Part shown: positions 27,088-35,274 of the stretch, one piece after another | Layout of the letters: every line of letters begins with the position of its first letter | Position numbering within the stretch: the stretch's first letter is position 1 | Origin: Hafnia alvei | Lineage (GTDB): Bacteria > Pseudomonadota > Gammaproteobacteria > Enterobacterales > Enterobacteriaceae | Reading direction: 5' to 3' | Length of the DNA stretch: 64,000 bases | Assembly: GCF_964063325.1 (NCBI RefSeq) | Contig: NZ_OZ061315.1 | Location: forward strand, 2,666,001 to 2,730,000 | Program-made: the position numbers and the translations under genes | The notes under the pieces: generated by a model | Told to the model about the DNA's origin: nothing | Databases searched by the model: none | The model's input: only the letters and a program-made list of their open reading frames with translations

Positions 27088-27240
27088 AGGGAAAGTGTAT
27101 TGCGACCAAAAGTCTCGCCTGGCTATGCTTTCGCAATGGCTGACCACGCCATGAGGAAATAAACCTCAAGTTTGTTGACGTGGACTCCTTAGCAGTACTC
27201 CCAGTACGGCTGAAGGATGGCTACTCCCCAATGATAGTGC
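27088..27240 (-). promoter_or_regulatory. yybP-ykoY (Mn2+) riboswitch
   Basis: On the minus strand the leader carries TTGGGGAGTAGCC (GGGGAGTAG at 27221-27229 region) and, after a paired element (CCTTCAGC..GCTAAGG), the second conserved loop around CACGTCAACA (near 27173-27180). Both match the two conserved loops of this aptamer class. The gene downstream is a cation exchanger, as often found for the class. The boundaries are approximate. Confidence 0.75.
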
Positions 27241-27433
27241 CGCGCATGCTACCAGAACTAAGCCCACGAGTCTCGGGCGTTCAAACGCAGCCATCATTTT
27301 GTTTTTATTCTGTTTAGGTTCGAAGAGACAGAGAAACCGTTGCCGCTATTGCATATGAGATATTCTCGCTACGACTGCAATGTGGGCCGATTGACATCAA
27401 ACCCACCGATTTTTCGACCCCACGTCAGAATGG

Positions 27434-27637
27434 CTACTGATCTTTATCTGTTTTAGAGTGAAATGAAAGACGAGTCTTGAAATAGGCTTTAACGCTCTCC
27501 CCCATCGCGTGAATTTTGGCGTCAATATCCTGACATAAAAACTCATCGCTGTTCATTGCCCTAACTCTCTGTAACGCGAACTCGTCTATCTCTTCTTTTT
27601 GCTGTTCGGTTAACTCATTAATATTCTGTTGTTTCAT
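27434..27637 (-). CDS. Small hypothetical protein
   Basis: 67 residues, charged and helical throughout (QQKEEIDEFALQRVRAMNSDEF), no membrane segment, one Cys. Composition is protein-like, but the ribosome-binding site is weak (AAGAGG about 13 bases upstream). Family not recognised. Confidence 0.55.
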   Translation of the reverse strand: MKQQNINELTEQQKEEIDEFALQRVRAMNSDEFLCQDIDAKIHAMGESVKAYFKTRLSFHSKTDKDQ

Positions 27638-27950
27638 TGGGAGTAAGACCTCTTATTGAGTCGTTGAAATAGGCTTGGTGAGCACGGCCCTTTGCGTATG
27701 GCTCGTTAACATTGAGCAGGACGCTACTGCTTAATTATAAGAGTAATTTCCATATCATTTATAAATACACACTACACAGGTGTTGCGCCGATCATTGATA
27801 GCGTCGCTGTTGCAGTCCGTCAGTGGCTGAAAACGGGCTTAATAACCACCAGCAAACTTAAACAATGCAGCGATCGGCCACGACAATCTGGCATCACATC
27901 AAAAACTACAGGTATAATCTCACCATTATCCCCTGAATTTAGATACGAAC

Positions 27951-28490
27951 ATGACAAAACTCACGTTACAAGAACAGATGCTTAAAGCCGGACTCGTCAG
28001 CAGCAAAAAAATGGCCAAAGTACAAAGAACGGCTAAAAAATCGCGCGTTCAGGCTCGCGAGGCGAGAGAGGCCGTAGAAGAAAATAAGAAAGCACAGCTT
28101 GAGCGCGATAAACAGCTGAGCGAGCAACAAAAACAAGCCGCTCTATCGAAAGAATACAAAGCCCAAGTGAAGCAGCTTATTGAAATGAATAGAATTGACA
28201 TTTCAAAAGGCGACATTGGCTTTAACTTCACTGATAATAATTTAATTAAGAAACTCTTTGTTGATAAGTTGACTCAATCACAGCTGATTAGCGGTCGCCT
28301 CGCGATTGCTCGTTTAGTGATAGATGGCAATAGTGACGCTGAGTACGCAATTATTCCTGCCAGCGTAGCCGATAAAATTGCGCAGCGTGATGCAGACAGT
28401 ATCGTATTGAATAGCTCGCTGAGCCAGGAAGAGCAAGATGAAGAAGATCCTTATGCCGATTTTAAAGTGCCCGATGACTTGATGTGGTAA
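27951..28490 (+). CDS. yaiL: DUF2058 protein YaiL
   Basis: 179 residues. The start MTKLTLQEQMLKAGLVSSKK and the long charged helix (about 20-75, rich in K, R, E, Q and likely coiled coil) match E. coli YaiL. A compact C-terminal domain follows (GDIGFNFTDNNLIKKLFVD, YAIIPASVADKIAQRD), and the tail is acidic. Described as a nucleoprotein or polynucleotide-associated protein; function not established. Terminator follows. Confidence 0.9.
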   Translation: MTKLTLQEQMLKAGLVSSKKMAKVQRTAKKSRVQAREAREAVEENKKAQLERDKQLSEQQKQAALSKEYKAQVKQLIEMNRIDISKGDIGFNFTDNNLIKKLFVDKLTQSQLISGRLAIARLVIDGNSDAEYAIIPASVADKIAQRDADSIVLNSSLSQEEQDEEDPYADFKVPDDLMW

Positions 28491-28505
28491 TGGATGTTTC
28501 TATTA

Positions 28506-28530
28506 GAAAATCCCCTTGGGATTTTCATTA
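28506..28530 (+). terminator. yaiL terminator
   Basis: Stem GAAAATCCC/GGGATTTTC with a 3-nt loop, just past the yaiL stop. T-rich arm but no long T run. Confidence 0.7.
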
Positions 28531-28643
28531 CGAATTTATGTTCAACCAGATCATGTAAAGACGTAGGCTACGCAGGCATTGTGCTTTACACTGCGCGCTG
28601 CAAAAACTGAGTAGATAAACAATTTAAGTAGGCGGTAATGGCG

Positions 28644-29120
28644 ATGAATGGAACGATCACAACGTGGTTTGAAGATAAAGGTTTTGGGTTTATCAAAGAT
28701 GAAAACGGTGATAACCGTTATTTTCATGTGATTAAGGTCGCCAACCCTGAGCTGATTAAAAAAGATGCAGCGGTGACATTCGAACCCACCACAAATAACA
28801 AGGGCCTGTCGGCTTTTTCTGTGAAGGTTATTCCGGACAGCAAATACATCTACATCGCAGGCGAACGTATTAAGCTGACGTCGATCAAGTCTTACCTTGT
28901 TTACAGCGAAGAAGTACCCGCCGATACCGGTATTGATAAAGAAAATACCGTGCTGTCTGTAGGCATATTGATGAACAGCATCAGACCGAAAGCATCGACT
29001 CAATCAGATGAAATGCGCTCGCTAAAAAAGCTGGCGATCACAACATTCCAAGGAACAACGCTGATCTTCACTGAAGATGAGATAGACATAGATGCCACGG
29101 TGAAACTGCTCAAGGTCTAA
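28644..29120 (+). CDS. Cold-shock-domain protein with an extra C-terminal domain
   Basis: 158 residues from ATG 28644, which has AGGCGG at eight bases; ATG 28638 is too close to it. The first 65 residues form a cold-shock domain: NGTITTWFEDKGFGFIKDENG contains the RNP1-like GFGFI, then NRYFHVIKV as the RNP2 counterpart. The remaining 90 residues are an unrecognised domain with strands and a C-terminal helix. Typical CspA proteins are about 70 residues. Probably binds single-stranded nucleic acid. Confidence 0.8.
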   Translation: MNGTITTWFEDKGFGFIKDENGDNRYFHVIKVANPELIKKDAAVTFEPTTNNKGLSAFSVKVIPDSKYIYIAGERIKLTSIKSYLVYSEEVPADTGIDKENTVLSVGILMNSIRPKASTQSDEMRSLKKLAITTFQGTTLIFTEDEIDIDATVKLLKV

Positions 29121-29172
29121 GTAATTCCAATACTGGATACTTGGCCTATTCAAAAATAGAGTTTCAGCCCGT

Positions 29173-29200
29173 AAAAGAGGCCACCTAAGGTGGCCTTTTC
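29173..29200 (+). terminator. Rho-independent terminator
   Basis: Stem AGGCCACC/GGTGGCCT with a TAA loop, then T4. Sits between the convergent cold-shock-domain and lipoprotein genes. Confidence 0.85.
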
Positions 29201-29226
29201 AATTTATCAACGCCACCAAAAAAACC

Positions 29227-29529
29227 TTAGTTTTGCGTTTCGATCTGTGACCAGCCCTTACTGTACATGCAATCATTAATCAGCACTTTTCGCTTTGACT
29301 CATTTGCATCAGAAACTGAATAGCTCGTATCAGACGTTTTATTTTTCTTATCTTTGGTCGTATAAGTCGAGCTAACAACATTATCAGGAGGTAGGTCTCT
29401 TAGGGCCTGAGCTTCACATTTTGTTTCAGCGATGGAAGCATCGTTCGCATTAGAGCCCGGTTTTACCCATTGATAGCTGCTACATCCAGAAAGAAGCAGC
29501 ACCGCTGAAAGAGTAATAAATTTACGCAT
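29227..29529 (-). CDS. Small lipoprotein
   Basis: 100 residues. Signal peptide MRKFITLSAVLLLSGC, lipobox LSGC, Cys 16. The mature part is polar, with two cysteines (ETKCEAQA and NDCMYSKGW) likely paired. It resembles the small enterobacterial lipoproteins that end in a CMxxKGW motif. Exact family unknown. Confidence 0.75.
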   Translation of the reverse strand: MRKFITLSAVLLLSGCSSYQWVKPGSNANDASIAETKCEAQALRDLPPDNVVSSTYTTKDKKNKTSDTSYSVSDANESKRKVLINDCMYSKGWSQIETQN

Positions 29530-29994
29530 TATTAATCACTTATAATCAAAGCTTAGCGAATATCAATATCTAAGAGAATTATTTATAGGATTCAACCCCA
29601 TAGAGTCCCCTTCCTTTATTCACAGATATTCACTCAAAAGATAAATCCGCTGTTACCAGCTGGGATAGTGGCTTGTTGCCGCATAGTGCGCCAACTTAAG
29701 TTGTTCATGGCAACCACCCTTTTCCATAAGCTGGGTTAAAACATGCAACCTTCACAGAGTAGCCGAATGAAATATCATAAACAATAACCTCTCGTTATTT
29801 GTTTAATCTCTATTAATCGCAAAACTGATTGAAAACGGATTAATTGCTGAACTCAGAGCTCAATGCGGAGGTTAATCAACTCTATTCGTCAGTGATTGGA
29901 ATGGCTATTGACCGACGAATAGAGAAATGTGCTTCATATAGGCGGCTGATAAGATCAAACAACGATATCGCTAGTAGAATAGCCTCAACAAGAA
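29530..29994. other. Intergenic region, no supported gene
   Basis: AT-rich. A frame at 29844-30053 runs antisense into the ymjA 3' end and lacks a convincing start, so I leave it out. Confidence 0.4.
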
Positions 29995-30240
29995 CTACTC
30001 ATTGCCCCATCGATTTAGGAACTCCGCAATATCATCGATTCGTTGTTGGTTAATTCCGGCCTCAACGGCCATCGCTTTCTGCGTATCCTCACTGACCTCT
30101 TCGTTATTCATTAAACGGGTAATCAGTAGCTGGAAATAATGCGCCAAAGCGTCACGCTCCGACTCGCTCACTGGCTCTGCCGATTCCGTCGAATACTCAT
30201 CCAGAATGTCATAGTATTTCAGGGATACTTCATTATTCAT
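29995..30240 (-). CDS. ymjA: DUF2543 protein YmjA
   Basis: 81 residues, the same length as E. coli YmjA and aligned over its full span: MNNEVSLKYYDILDEYSTE at the start, HYFQLLITRLMNNEEVSED in the middle, RIDDIAEFLNRWGNE at the end. Small acidic, helical cytosolic protein. Function unknown. Confidence 0.93.
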   Translation of the reverse strand: MNNEVSLKYYDILDEYSTESAEPVSESERDALAHYFQLLITRLMNNEEVSEDTQKAMAVEAGINQQRIDDIAEFLNRWGNE

Positions 30241-30376
30241 CGTTCATCTCCACGTTTTAGTCTAAGTCAGTTGCGGTCTGCATTGGCTGGTTTTAATAAT
30301 ATCATTCTTACTCCGTTTTCTGGCATTCATGTCGCATTCACCACGCGATAACTCCTCAGTACGTTAAAGGTTGCTG

Positions 30377-30517
30377 ATGGATTCACTGGGTAGATTTGCG
30401 TTTTCAATGTACCTTTTCACGCCAATGAGCCATCAATGGGAACGGCAGGAGTTACTGTTATCTCAGGCTATCAAAGGTGTTTCGCAGCAGTTTGCGATGG
30501 CCCCATCGTTACATTAA
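30377..30517 (+). CDS. Possible small protein
   Basis: 46 codons, ATG 30377 with TTAAAGG seven bases upstream. It is soluble, with an amphipathic QELLLSQAIKGVSQQF segment. It overlaps another frame that reads through the repeat at 30547. Support is only the ribosome-binding site. Confidence 0.35.
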   Translation: MDSLGRFAFSMYLFTPMSHQWERQELLLSQAIKGVSQQFAMAPSLH

Positions 30518-30546
30518 CTCTGGGCGGTATTCCACGACTGACTGAA

Positions 30547-30618
30547 GTTGGCATAGTTGGCATAGTTGGCATAGTTGGCATAGTTGGCATAGTTGGCATA
30601 GTTGGCATAGTTGGCATC
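30547..30618 (+). repeat. Tandem 9-bp repeat, eight units
   Basis: GTTGGCATA repeated seven times without error, then an eighth unit with one change (GTTGGCATC). The length is a multiple of three, so copy-number change would not shift a frame; one frame reads (VGI)n. It lies in a gene-poor gap before cybB. Such perfect repeats are prone to slippage. Confidence 0.95.
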
Positions 30619-30765
30619 TGGCGTATTCAATCTAACGCGTAATCTCGGTGTTCTCAATTAAACCGAGCGTTGGCAGATATGAAAGCCCTATAACCATTAT
30701 GTTATTAAGGATTTGTTAAGATTTAGTTTATAAACTTTATATTCATAGTTTCAAAGGGCATAACA

Positions 30766-31302
30766 ATGACAAAATTCTCTACGCTACAAATACAACTCCA
30801 CTGGCTCACGCTCGTCTTAATTGCTGTTACCTATGCAGCGATGGAGCTACGTGGCTGGTTCCCCAAGGACTCAAGTGCGTATCTTGCCATGAGAGCAACA
30901 CATTACAATGCGGGTGTATTTGTATGGCTGCTGATGTTCTTTCGTTTGGGGCTAAAGCATAAATACAAAGATCCGAATATTGTTCCACCGCCGCCATGTT
31001 GGCAAATGTACGCAGCTAAGCTCATGCATATTGCCCTCTATGCAACCTTCCTTGCTTTACCCGTGCTCGGCATTGCCTTAATGGCCTATGGTGGCAAATC
31101 ATGGAGCTTGCTAGGTTTTACTATTTCTCCTTTTGTGGCAGCTGATGGCGGAGTAAAAACAACAATAAAAGATATCCACGAAACACTCGCCAATGCGGGC
31201 TATTTCTTAATAGCATTTCATGCCGCTGCGGCGTTATTTCACCACTACATACAAAAAGACAATACGCTCTTGAGGATGATGCCGGATAAAAAGGCTCGGT
31301 GA
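30766..31302 (+). CDS. cybB: Cytochrome b561
   Basis: 178 residues, four helices. Heme-ligand histidines are in the helices at HWLTLVLIAVTY, RATHYNAGVFVWL, KLMHIALYATF and FHAAAALFHH. The pattern and length match E. coli CybB (176 residues), an inner-membrane diheme cytochrome that accepts electrons from quinol and can reduce superoxide. The start follows CAAAGGGC. Monocistronic. Confidence 0.93.
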   Translation: MTKFSTLQIQLHWLTLVLIAVTYAAMELRGWFPKDSSAYLAMRATHYNAGVFVWLLMFFRLGLKHKYKDPNIVPPPPCWQMYAAKLMHIALYATFLALPVLGIALMAYGGKSWSLLGFTISPFVAADGGVKTTIKDIHETLANAGYFLIAFHAAAALFHHYIQKDNTLLRMMPDKKAR

Positions 31303-31403
31303 GTCAATATAAGAACGAGAATGAGTGGCACAGCGCCTTAATCCACTGCCGTGCCCTTTCCAGCTGTTTCTGCATCGTGGTTACTCCCGCTAGGCGGGTT
31401 TTA

Positions 31404-31688
31404 TCACCGCGGTATCACTGCCATCTCTCTAGCGACAAACGTATCATCATTAACGCGGCTTACGCACATACCGACAGGCGCCCTATTCAGCATCTCAAAT
31501 AATCGGCTTTGAGTGACAACCGTTGCCTGATCACCACACCTGAATTCCTTCCCCTGAGGCCTTGGCATTTCTAGCTTACCGCCGGGAGAAGTAGCGCCGT
31601 TTATGGCCCAGTTTAAGGCGCCAATAATGCATACCAGCCCAATACCTAACGTAATAAATATCGCTTTTACACCAGTGGAAAACTTCAC
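31404..31688 (-). CDS. Hypothetical membrane-anchored protein
   Basis: 94 residues. One N-terminal helix (about 8-28, VKAIFITLGIGLVCIIGAL) is followed by a 60-residue domain with two cysteines (RCGDQ, GMCVSRV) likely in the periplasm. No family recognised. Composition is coding-like. Confidence 0.6.
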   Translation of the reverse strand: MKFSTGVKAIFITLGIGLVCIIGALNWAINGATSPGGKLEMPRPQGKEFRCGDQATVVTQSRLFEMLNRAPVGMCVSRVNDDTFVAREMAVIPR

Positions 31689-31893
31689 GCGGAGTTCCTT
31701 CCCAAAATAAAAGCGAAGATAACAGCATGAAGAGTATGGTTAAAATTGGTTGTATAGATCAATTACCTCATATTGATCGTTCAAAACGATCGGTATTGCA
31801 AAGGTACTATCTTGGTATTTAAGGAAGTCCCCGTCGTCAACCTCAAGTCAAAAGCTTCAATATGTGGATGTCTGTTTGGCTGGCGCTACATAC

Positions 31894-31920
31894 AAAAAAA
31901 GGCCACATAAAAATATGGCC
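31894..31920 (-). terminator. yagU terminator
   Basis: Stem GGCCATAT/ATGTGGCC-type with a T7 tail on the minus strand (A7 at 31894-31900), downstream of yagU. Confidence 0.75.
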
Positions 31921-31954
31921 GAATAAACAGATTATTTGAGTTTCAAGCGTAAGC

Positions 31955-32467
31955 TTAGATTTTTGTCATTTTTGCTCTAAGCGCAATACGTAACAATTCA
32001 ACAGACCATATCCATAAGCAGGTTCCTAGGATCTCAGATATGATTTCGTCTGCAGGAAGATGAATAACCGCTGGTGATAGCCCAAGAATCGGGAGCATAA
32101 CTCCGTGACAGACAATGGCAAAAAGAACGCCAAAAACAATACCTTGCAGCATGGTTATTCGAGGGAAGACTTCTGCTACTACGCAATAAAAAACAGTCGC
32201 AGCAATAGAAAAAACAATATGTACAAAGTTCCCTCCCCAATACACCAGCTGGTCAGAATAACTATAAACAAGTGAATGCCAATCAATGCCCATATCAGTC
32301 AGCATCTGTACGGGAGGAGCAATTCGGTCTGGGGTTCGAGGAGGAAGAATATCCTCCGTTCCTGATTTCACGAATGCTGAAATGATCCCGGTAATAACCC
32401 CGATAACTAGGGCGATAAAATAATGACGATTCTGTTTTGGTGTTGTCTCAAGAAGTGTAATTGACAT
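31955..32467 (-). CDS. yagU: DUF1440 inner-membrane protein YagU
   Basis: 170 residues, four helices. It matches E. coli YagU in order: NRHYFIALVIGVITGIISAFVKSG, PPRTPDRIAPP, NFVHIVFSIAATVFYCVVAEVFP and the WSVELLR end. It is about 34 residues shorter than E. coli YagU, lacking part of the loop after the proline-rich segment. YagU has been linked to acid resistance in E. coli; molecular role unknown. Confidence 0.88.
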   Translation of the reverse strand: MSITLLETTPKQNRHYFIALVIGVITGIISAFVKSGTEDILPPRTPDRIAPPVQMLTDMGIDWHSLVYSYSDQLVYWGGNFVHIVFSIAATVFYCVVAEVFPRITMLQGIVFGVLFAIVCHGVMLPILGLSPAVIHLPADEIISEILGTCLWIWSVELLRIALRAKMTKI

Positions 32468-32902
32468 GCTATATCCTCTGTTAGTCCATGTAATGATTAT
32501 TTAACATCGGAAAGATTAACAAAGCATATGCTTTAGTTAAGTAGGGTTAATTTTAAGAAATATCTTCTATCACATACTGCACCAAACTAGAAATTATCGC
32601 CCTTCGCAGGCACTTTAAAGCATCTTTTTTCAGCTCAAATACAAACAATTCATAATTATCAATGAGATACCGAACCCAGACCTCGCCCTATTAACTTTCA
32701 GTGCTCCTCCAATGAATCTCAAATATACAATCCTCAAATTTTGAATATTTTGTGTTATTACATGGCGAAATGTAACAACTTGGTTATATTTAAAAAATGT
32801 TTTTGCCTGATGACAATCATTGTCATTGAAATTAACGAATTATATCCAGAGGTAACTGCTCGAGCTCGTTGGGTAGTTAGAGTTTTCACATAAGGATGGC
32901 AA
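32468..32902. other. Divergent promoter region of yagU and the alkyl sulfatase gene
   Basis: No gene. It contains the perfect TGACAAT-C-ATTGTCA palindrome at 32811-32825 (listed separately). Confidence 0.5.
32811..32825. promoter_or_regulatory. Fur-like 7-1-7 palindrome
   Basis: TGACAAT-C-ATTGTCA is perfectly symmetric and differs from the Fur 7-1-7 consensus TGATAATNATTATCA at one position per arm. It lies about 78 bp before the alkyl sulfatase start. Another regulator with the same symmetry is possible. Confidence 0.45.
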
Positions 32903-34882
32903 ATGAGACTTAAGTTGATCGTCAAAAGCCTTGCGCTGGCGGGGCTACTCTCCTCCACTGCACTGACACCGCTGTTTGCGCAGGAAGCACCAAAAGAAGC
33001 GACACCTTCAACAAAACAAGCTAACGATGCACTCTATAACCAGCTTCCTTTCTCTGATAACACTGATTTCACAAACGCCCACAAAGGTTTTATCGCCGCG
33101 TTGCCACAGGACGTTATCAAGGGCGAGCAAGGGAATGTCATCTGGAATCCGCAACAATACGCTTTTATTAAAGAAGGGGAAAAAGCCCCTGACACCGTGA
33201 ATCCAAGCCTGTGGCGTCAGTCCCAACTTATCAACATCAGTGGCCTGTTCGAAGTAACAGACGGTGTTTACCAGATCCGTAACCTTGATTTATCCAATAT
33301 GACCATCATTGAAGGTAAAGAAGGTATTACCGTAGTTGATCCGCTCGTTTCAGCTGAAACAGCAAAAGTTGGCATGGACTTATACTATAAAAACCGTGGC
33401 AACAAGTCTGTCGTCGCCATCATTTACACCCACAGCCACGTTGACCATTACGGCGGCGTGCGTGGTGTTGTCGATGAAGCAGATGTGAAATCCGGTAAAG
33501 TAAAAGTTTATGCGCCTGCTGGCTTCATGGAGGCCGCCGTTGCTGAAAACATAATGGCCGGAAATGTCATGAGCCGCCGTGCCAGCTATATGTATGGCAA
33601 CTTGCTCAAACCCGAAGCAACTGGACAGGTTGGTGCGGGCTTAGGTACTACGACGTCTGCGGGTACCGTTACGCTGATTGCGCCAACGAATATCATCGAA
33701 AAAGATGGTCAAAAAGAAGTCATTGATGGTCTGACTTATGACTTTATGCTGGCGCCAGGTTCTGAAGCCCCATCCGAAATGCTGTGGTATATCGAAGAGA
33801 AAAAACTCATCGAAGCCGCAGAAGACGTAACCCACACCTTGCACAATACCTATTCGCTACGCGGTGCGAAAATTCGTGAACCATTGCCATGGTCGAAATA
33901 CATCAACGAAGCTATCGTTCGCTGGGGTGATAAAGCCGAAATAATTATGGCCCAGCACCACTGGCCAACCTGGGGTAACAATAACGTGGTTGGCCTGCTG
34001 AAGAGCCAGCGTGATCTGTATCGCTATATCAACGACCAGACCCTACGTATGGCGAACGAGGGTCTGACCCGCGATGAAATTGCGGCAAACTTCAAGTTAC
34101 CAGATAGTCTCGCGAAAACTTGGGCTAACCGTGGTTACTACGGCTCCATTAGCCACGACGTGAAAGCGACCTATGTGCTGTACCTCGGCTGGTACGATGG
34201 CAACCCAGCCACTCTCGATGAACTGCCGCCAGAAGAAGCAGCAAAGAAATTTGTTGAATATATGGGCGGTGCCGATGCAATTCTTAAGAAAGCTAAAACC
34301 GACTTTGACCAGGGTAATTACCGCTGGGTGGCGCAGGTTGTCAGTAAAGTCGTATTCGCCGACCCAAATAACCAGAATGCACGTAACCTTGAAGCTGATG
34401 CACTGGAACAGCTGGGTTACCAAGCAGAGTCTGGCCCGTGGCGTAACTTCTATTTGACCGGAGCTCAGGAGCTGCGTAATGGCGTGGTGAAAGGTCCAAC
34501 GCCGAACACAGCAAGCCCGGACACCGTTCGTGCCATGACGCCTGAAATGTTCTTCGACTACCTTGCTGTTCACATCAACGGTGAAAAAGCAGGTAATGCT
34601 AGGGCGGTGTTTAATATCGACTTGGGTAATGATGGCGGCAAGTACAAGTTGGAGCTGGAAAACGGTGTACTGAACCACACCCCTAATGCAGAAGCAAAAG
34701 ACGCCGACGCAACTATTACGCTAAACCGCGACACGCTGAATAAAATCATCCTGAAAGAAGAAACGCTGAAACAGGCCGAAGATAAAGGTGATGTGAAGGT
34801 AACGGGTAACGGTGCGAAGATGGACGAAATGTTGGGCTATATGGACAAGTTCGAGTTCTGGTTCAATATTGTGACACCATAA
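32903..34882 (+). CDS. yjcS: Linear/secondary alkyl sulfatase (YjcS/SdsA type)
   Basis: 659 residues, close to E. coli YjcS (661). Signal peptide to about residue 26 (LTPLFAQE). The metallo-beta-lactamase domain follows, with zinc motif THSHVDHYGG (about 172) and later ligands EAAEDVTHT and QHHWPTWGN. Then an alkyl-sulfatase dimerisation domain and a C-terminal SCP2-like substrate-binding domain (about 530-659). Hydrolyses SDS-like sulfate esters in the periplasm. Ends at a strong terminator. Confidence 0.93.
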   Translation: MRLKLIVKSLALAGLLSSTALTPLFAQEAPKEATPSTKQANDALYNQLPFSDNTDFTNAHKGFIAALPQDVIKGEQGNVIWNPQQYAFIKEGEKAPDTVNPSLWRQSQLINISGLFEVTDGVYQIRNLDLSNMTIIEGKEGITVVDPLVSAETAKVGMDLYYKNRGNKSVVAIIYTHSHVDHYGGVRGVVDEADVKSGKVKVYAPAGFMEAAVAENIMAGNVMSRRASYMYGNLLKPEATGQVGAGLGTTTSAGTVTLIAPTNIIEKDGQKEVIDGLTYDFMLAPGSEAPSEMLWYIEEKKLIEAAEDVTHTLHNTYSLRGAKIREPLPWSKYINEAIVRWGDKAEIIMAQHHWPTWGNNNVVGLLKSQRDLYRYINDQTLRMANEGLTRDEIAANFKLPDSLAKTWANRGYYGSISHDVKATYVLYLGWYDGNPATLDELPPEEAAKKFVEYMGGADAILKKAKTDFDQGNYRWVAQVVSKVVFADPNNQNARNLEADALEQLGYQAESGPWRNFYLTGAQELRNGVVKGPTPNTASPDTVRAMTPEMFFDYLAVHINGEKAGNARAVFNIDLGNDGGKYKLELENGVLNHTPNAEAKDADATITLNRDTLNKIILKEETLKQAEDKGDVKVTGNGAKMDEMLGYMDKFEFWFNIVTP

Positions 34883-34884
34883 AA

Positions 34885-34918
34885 AAATCCTCTGAGGTGT
34901 TTACGCCTCAGAGGATTT
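34885..34918 (+). terminator. yjcS terminator
   Basis: A long stem AAATCCTCTGAGG(TG)/(GC)CTCAGAGGATTT just past the stop, with A/T-rich flanks; works in both directions. Confidence 0.9.
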
Positions 34919-35027
34919 ACCTTCGGTAATAATCGGCGTCCCCTGAATTTTTATTTGGTATTCCTTTTATTCCTGCCTTCGTTTACCCATACGTTTTAAT
35001 AACCAATTCAAATTGAATAATAACAAA

Positions 35028-35048
35028 ACGGGAGCACTAGGCTCCCGT
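35028..35048 (-). terminator. Terminator beyond the displaced icd end
   Basis: Stem ACGGGAGC/GCTCCCGT with a 5-nt loop. The position mirrors the terminator after intact icd (36940-36961), though the sequence differs. Confidence 0.65.
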
Positions 35049-35069
35049 TGGCATATATCGAAGTTATCC

Positions 35070-35116
35070 GATTACATGTGCTTAATAATCGCGTCACCAA
35101 ACTCTGAACATTTCAG
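35070..35116. repeat. Left 47-bp direct repeat of the icd scar
   Basis: Identical to 36973-37019. The pair marks the ends of the integrated segment (candidate attL/attR). Confidence 0.85.
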
Positions 35117-35265
35117 CAGGTTAGCGCCTTCTAACTGACGTTCAAAGTTATAGATCACGGTCTTGGCAACGATTAAGCCTTTCATGCTTTTAACAATTAT
35201 ACCTTTAAGCATTAAATCTGCCGCGTCGAACCATTGCATGTGGCGCAGCAAACGGCCTTTCGTAA
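35070..35265 (-). pseudogene. Displaced 3' end of icd (icdC-like relic)
   Basis: A decayed copy of the last about 60 codons of icd. The first 47 bp (35070-35116) are identical to 36973-37019. Similarity then continues imperfectly, with substitutions and a 15-bp insertion, until about 35262, where it stops. This is what integration of a phage-like element into the icd 3' end leaves behind; the element brings its own replacement end. In E. coli e14 and phage 21 use icd this way. The start of the gene is missing, so it is not expected to be functional. Confidence 0.85.
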
Positions 35266-35274
35266 CATTTCAAT

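Noticed and set aside
29844..30053. 69-codon plus-strand frame
   Set aside because: Runs antisense into ymjA and has no convincing start.
30547..30618. CRISPR-like array
   Set aside because: The units are 9 bp with no spacers; it is a simple tandem repeat.
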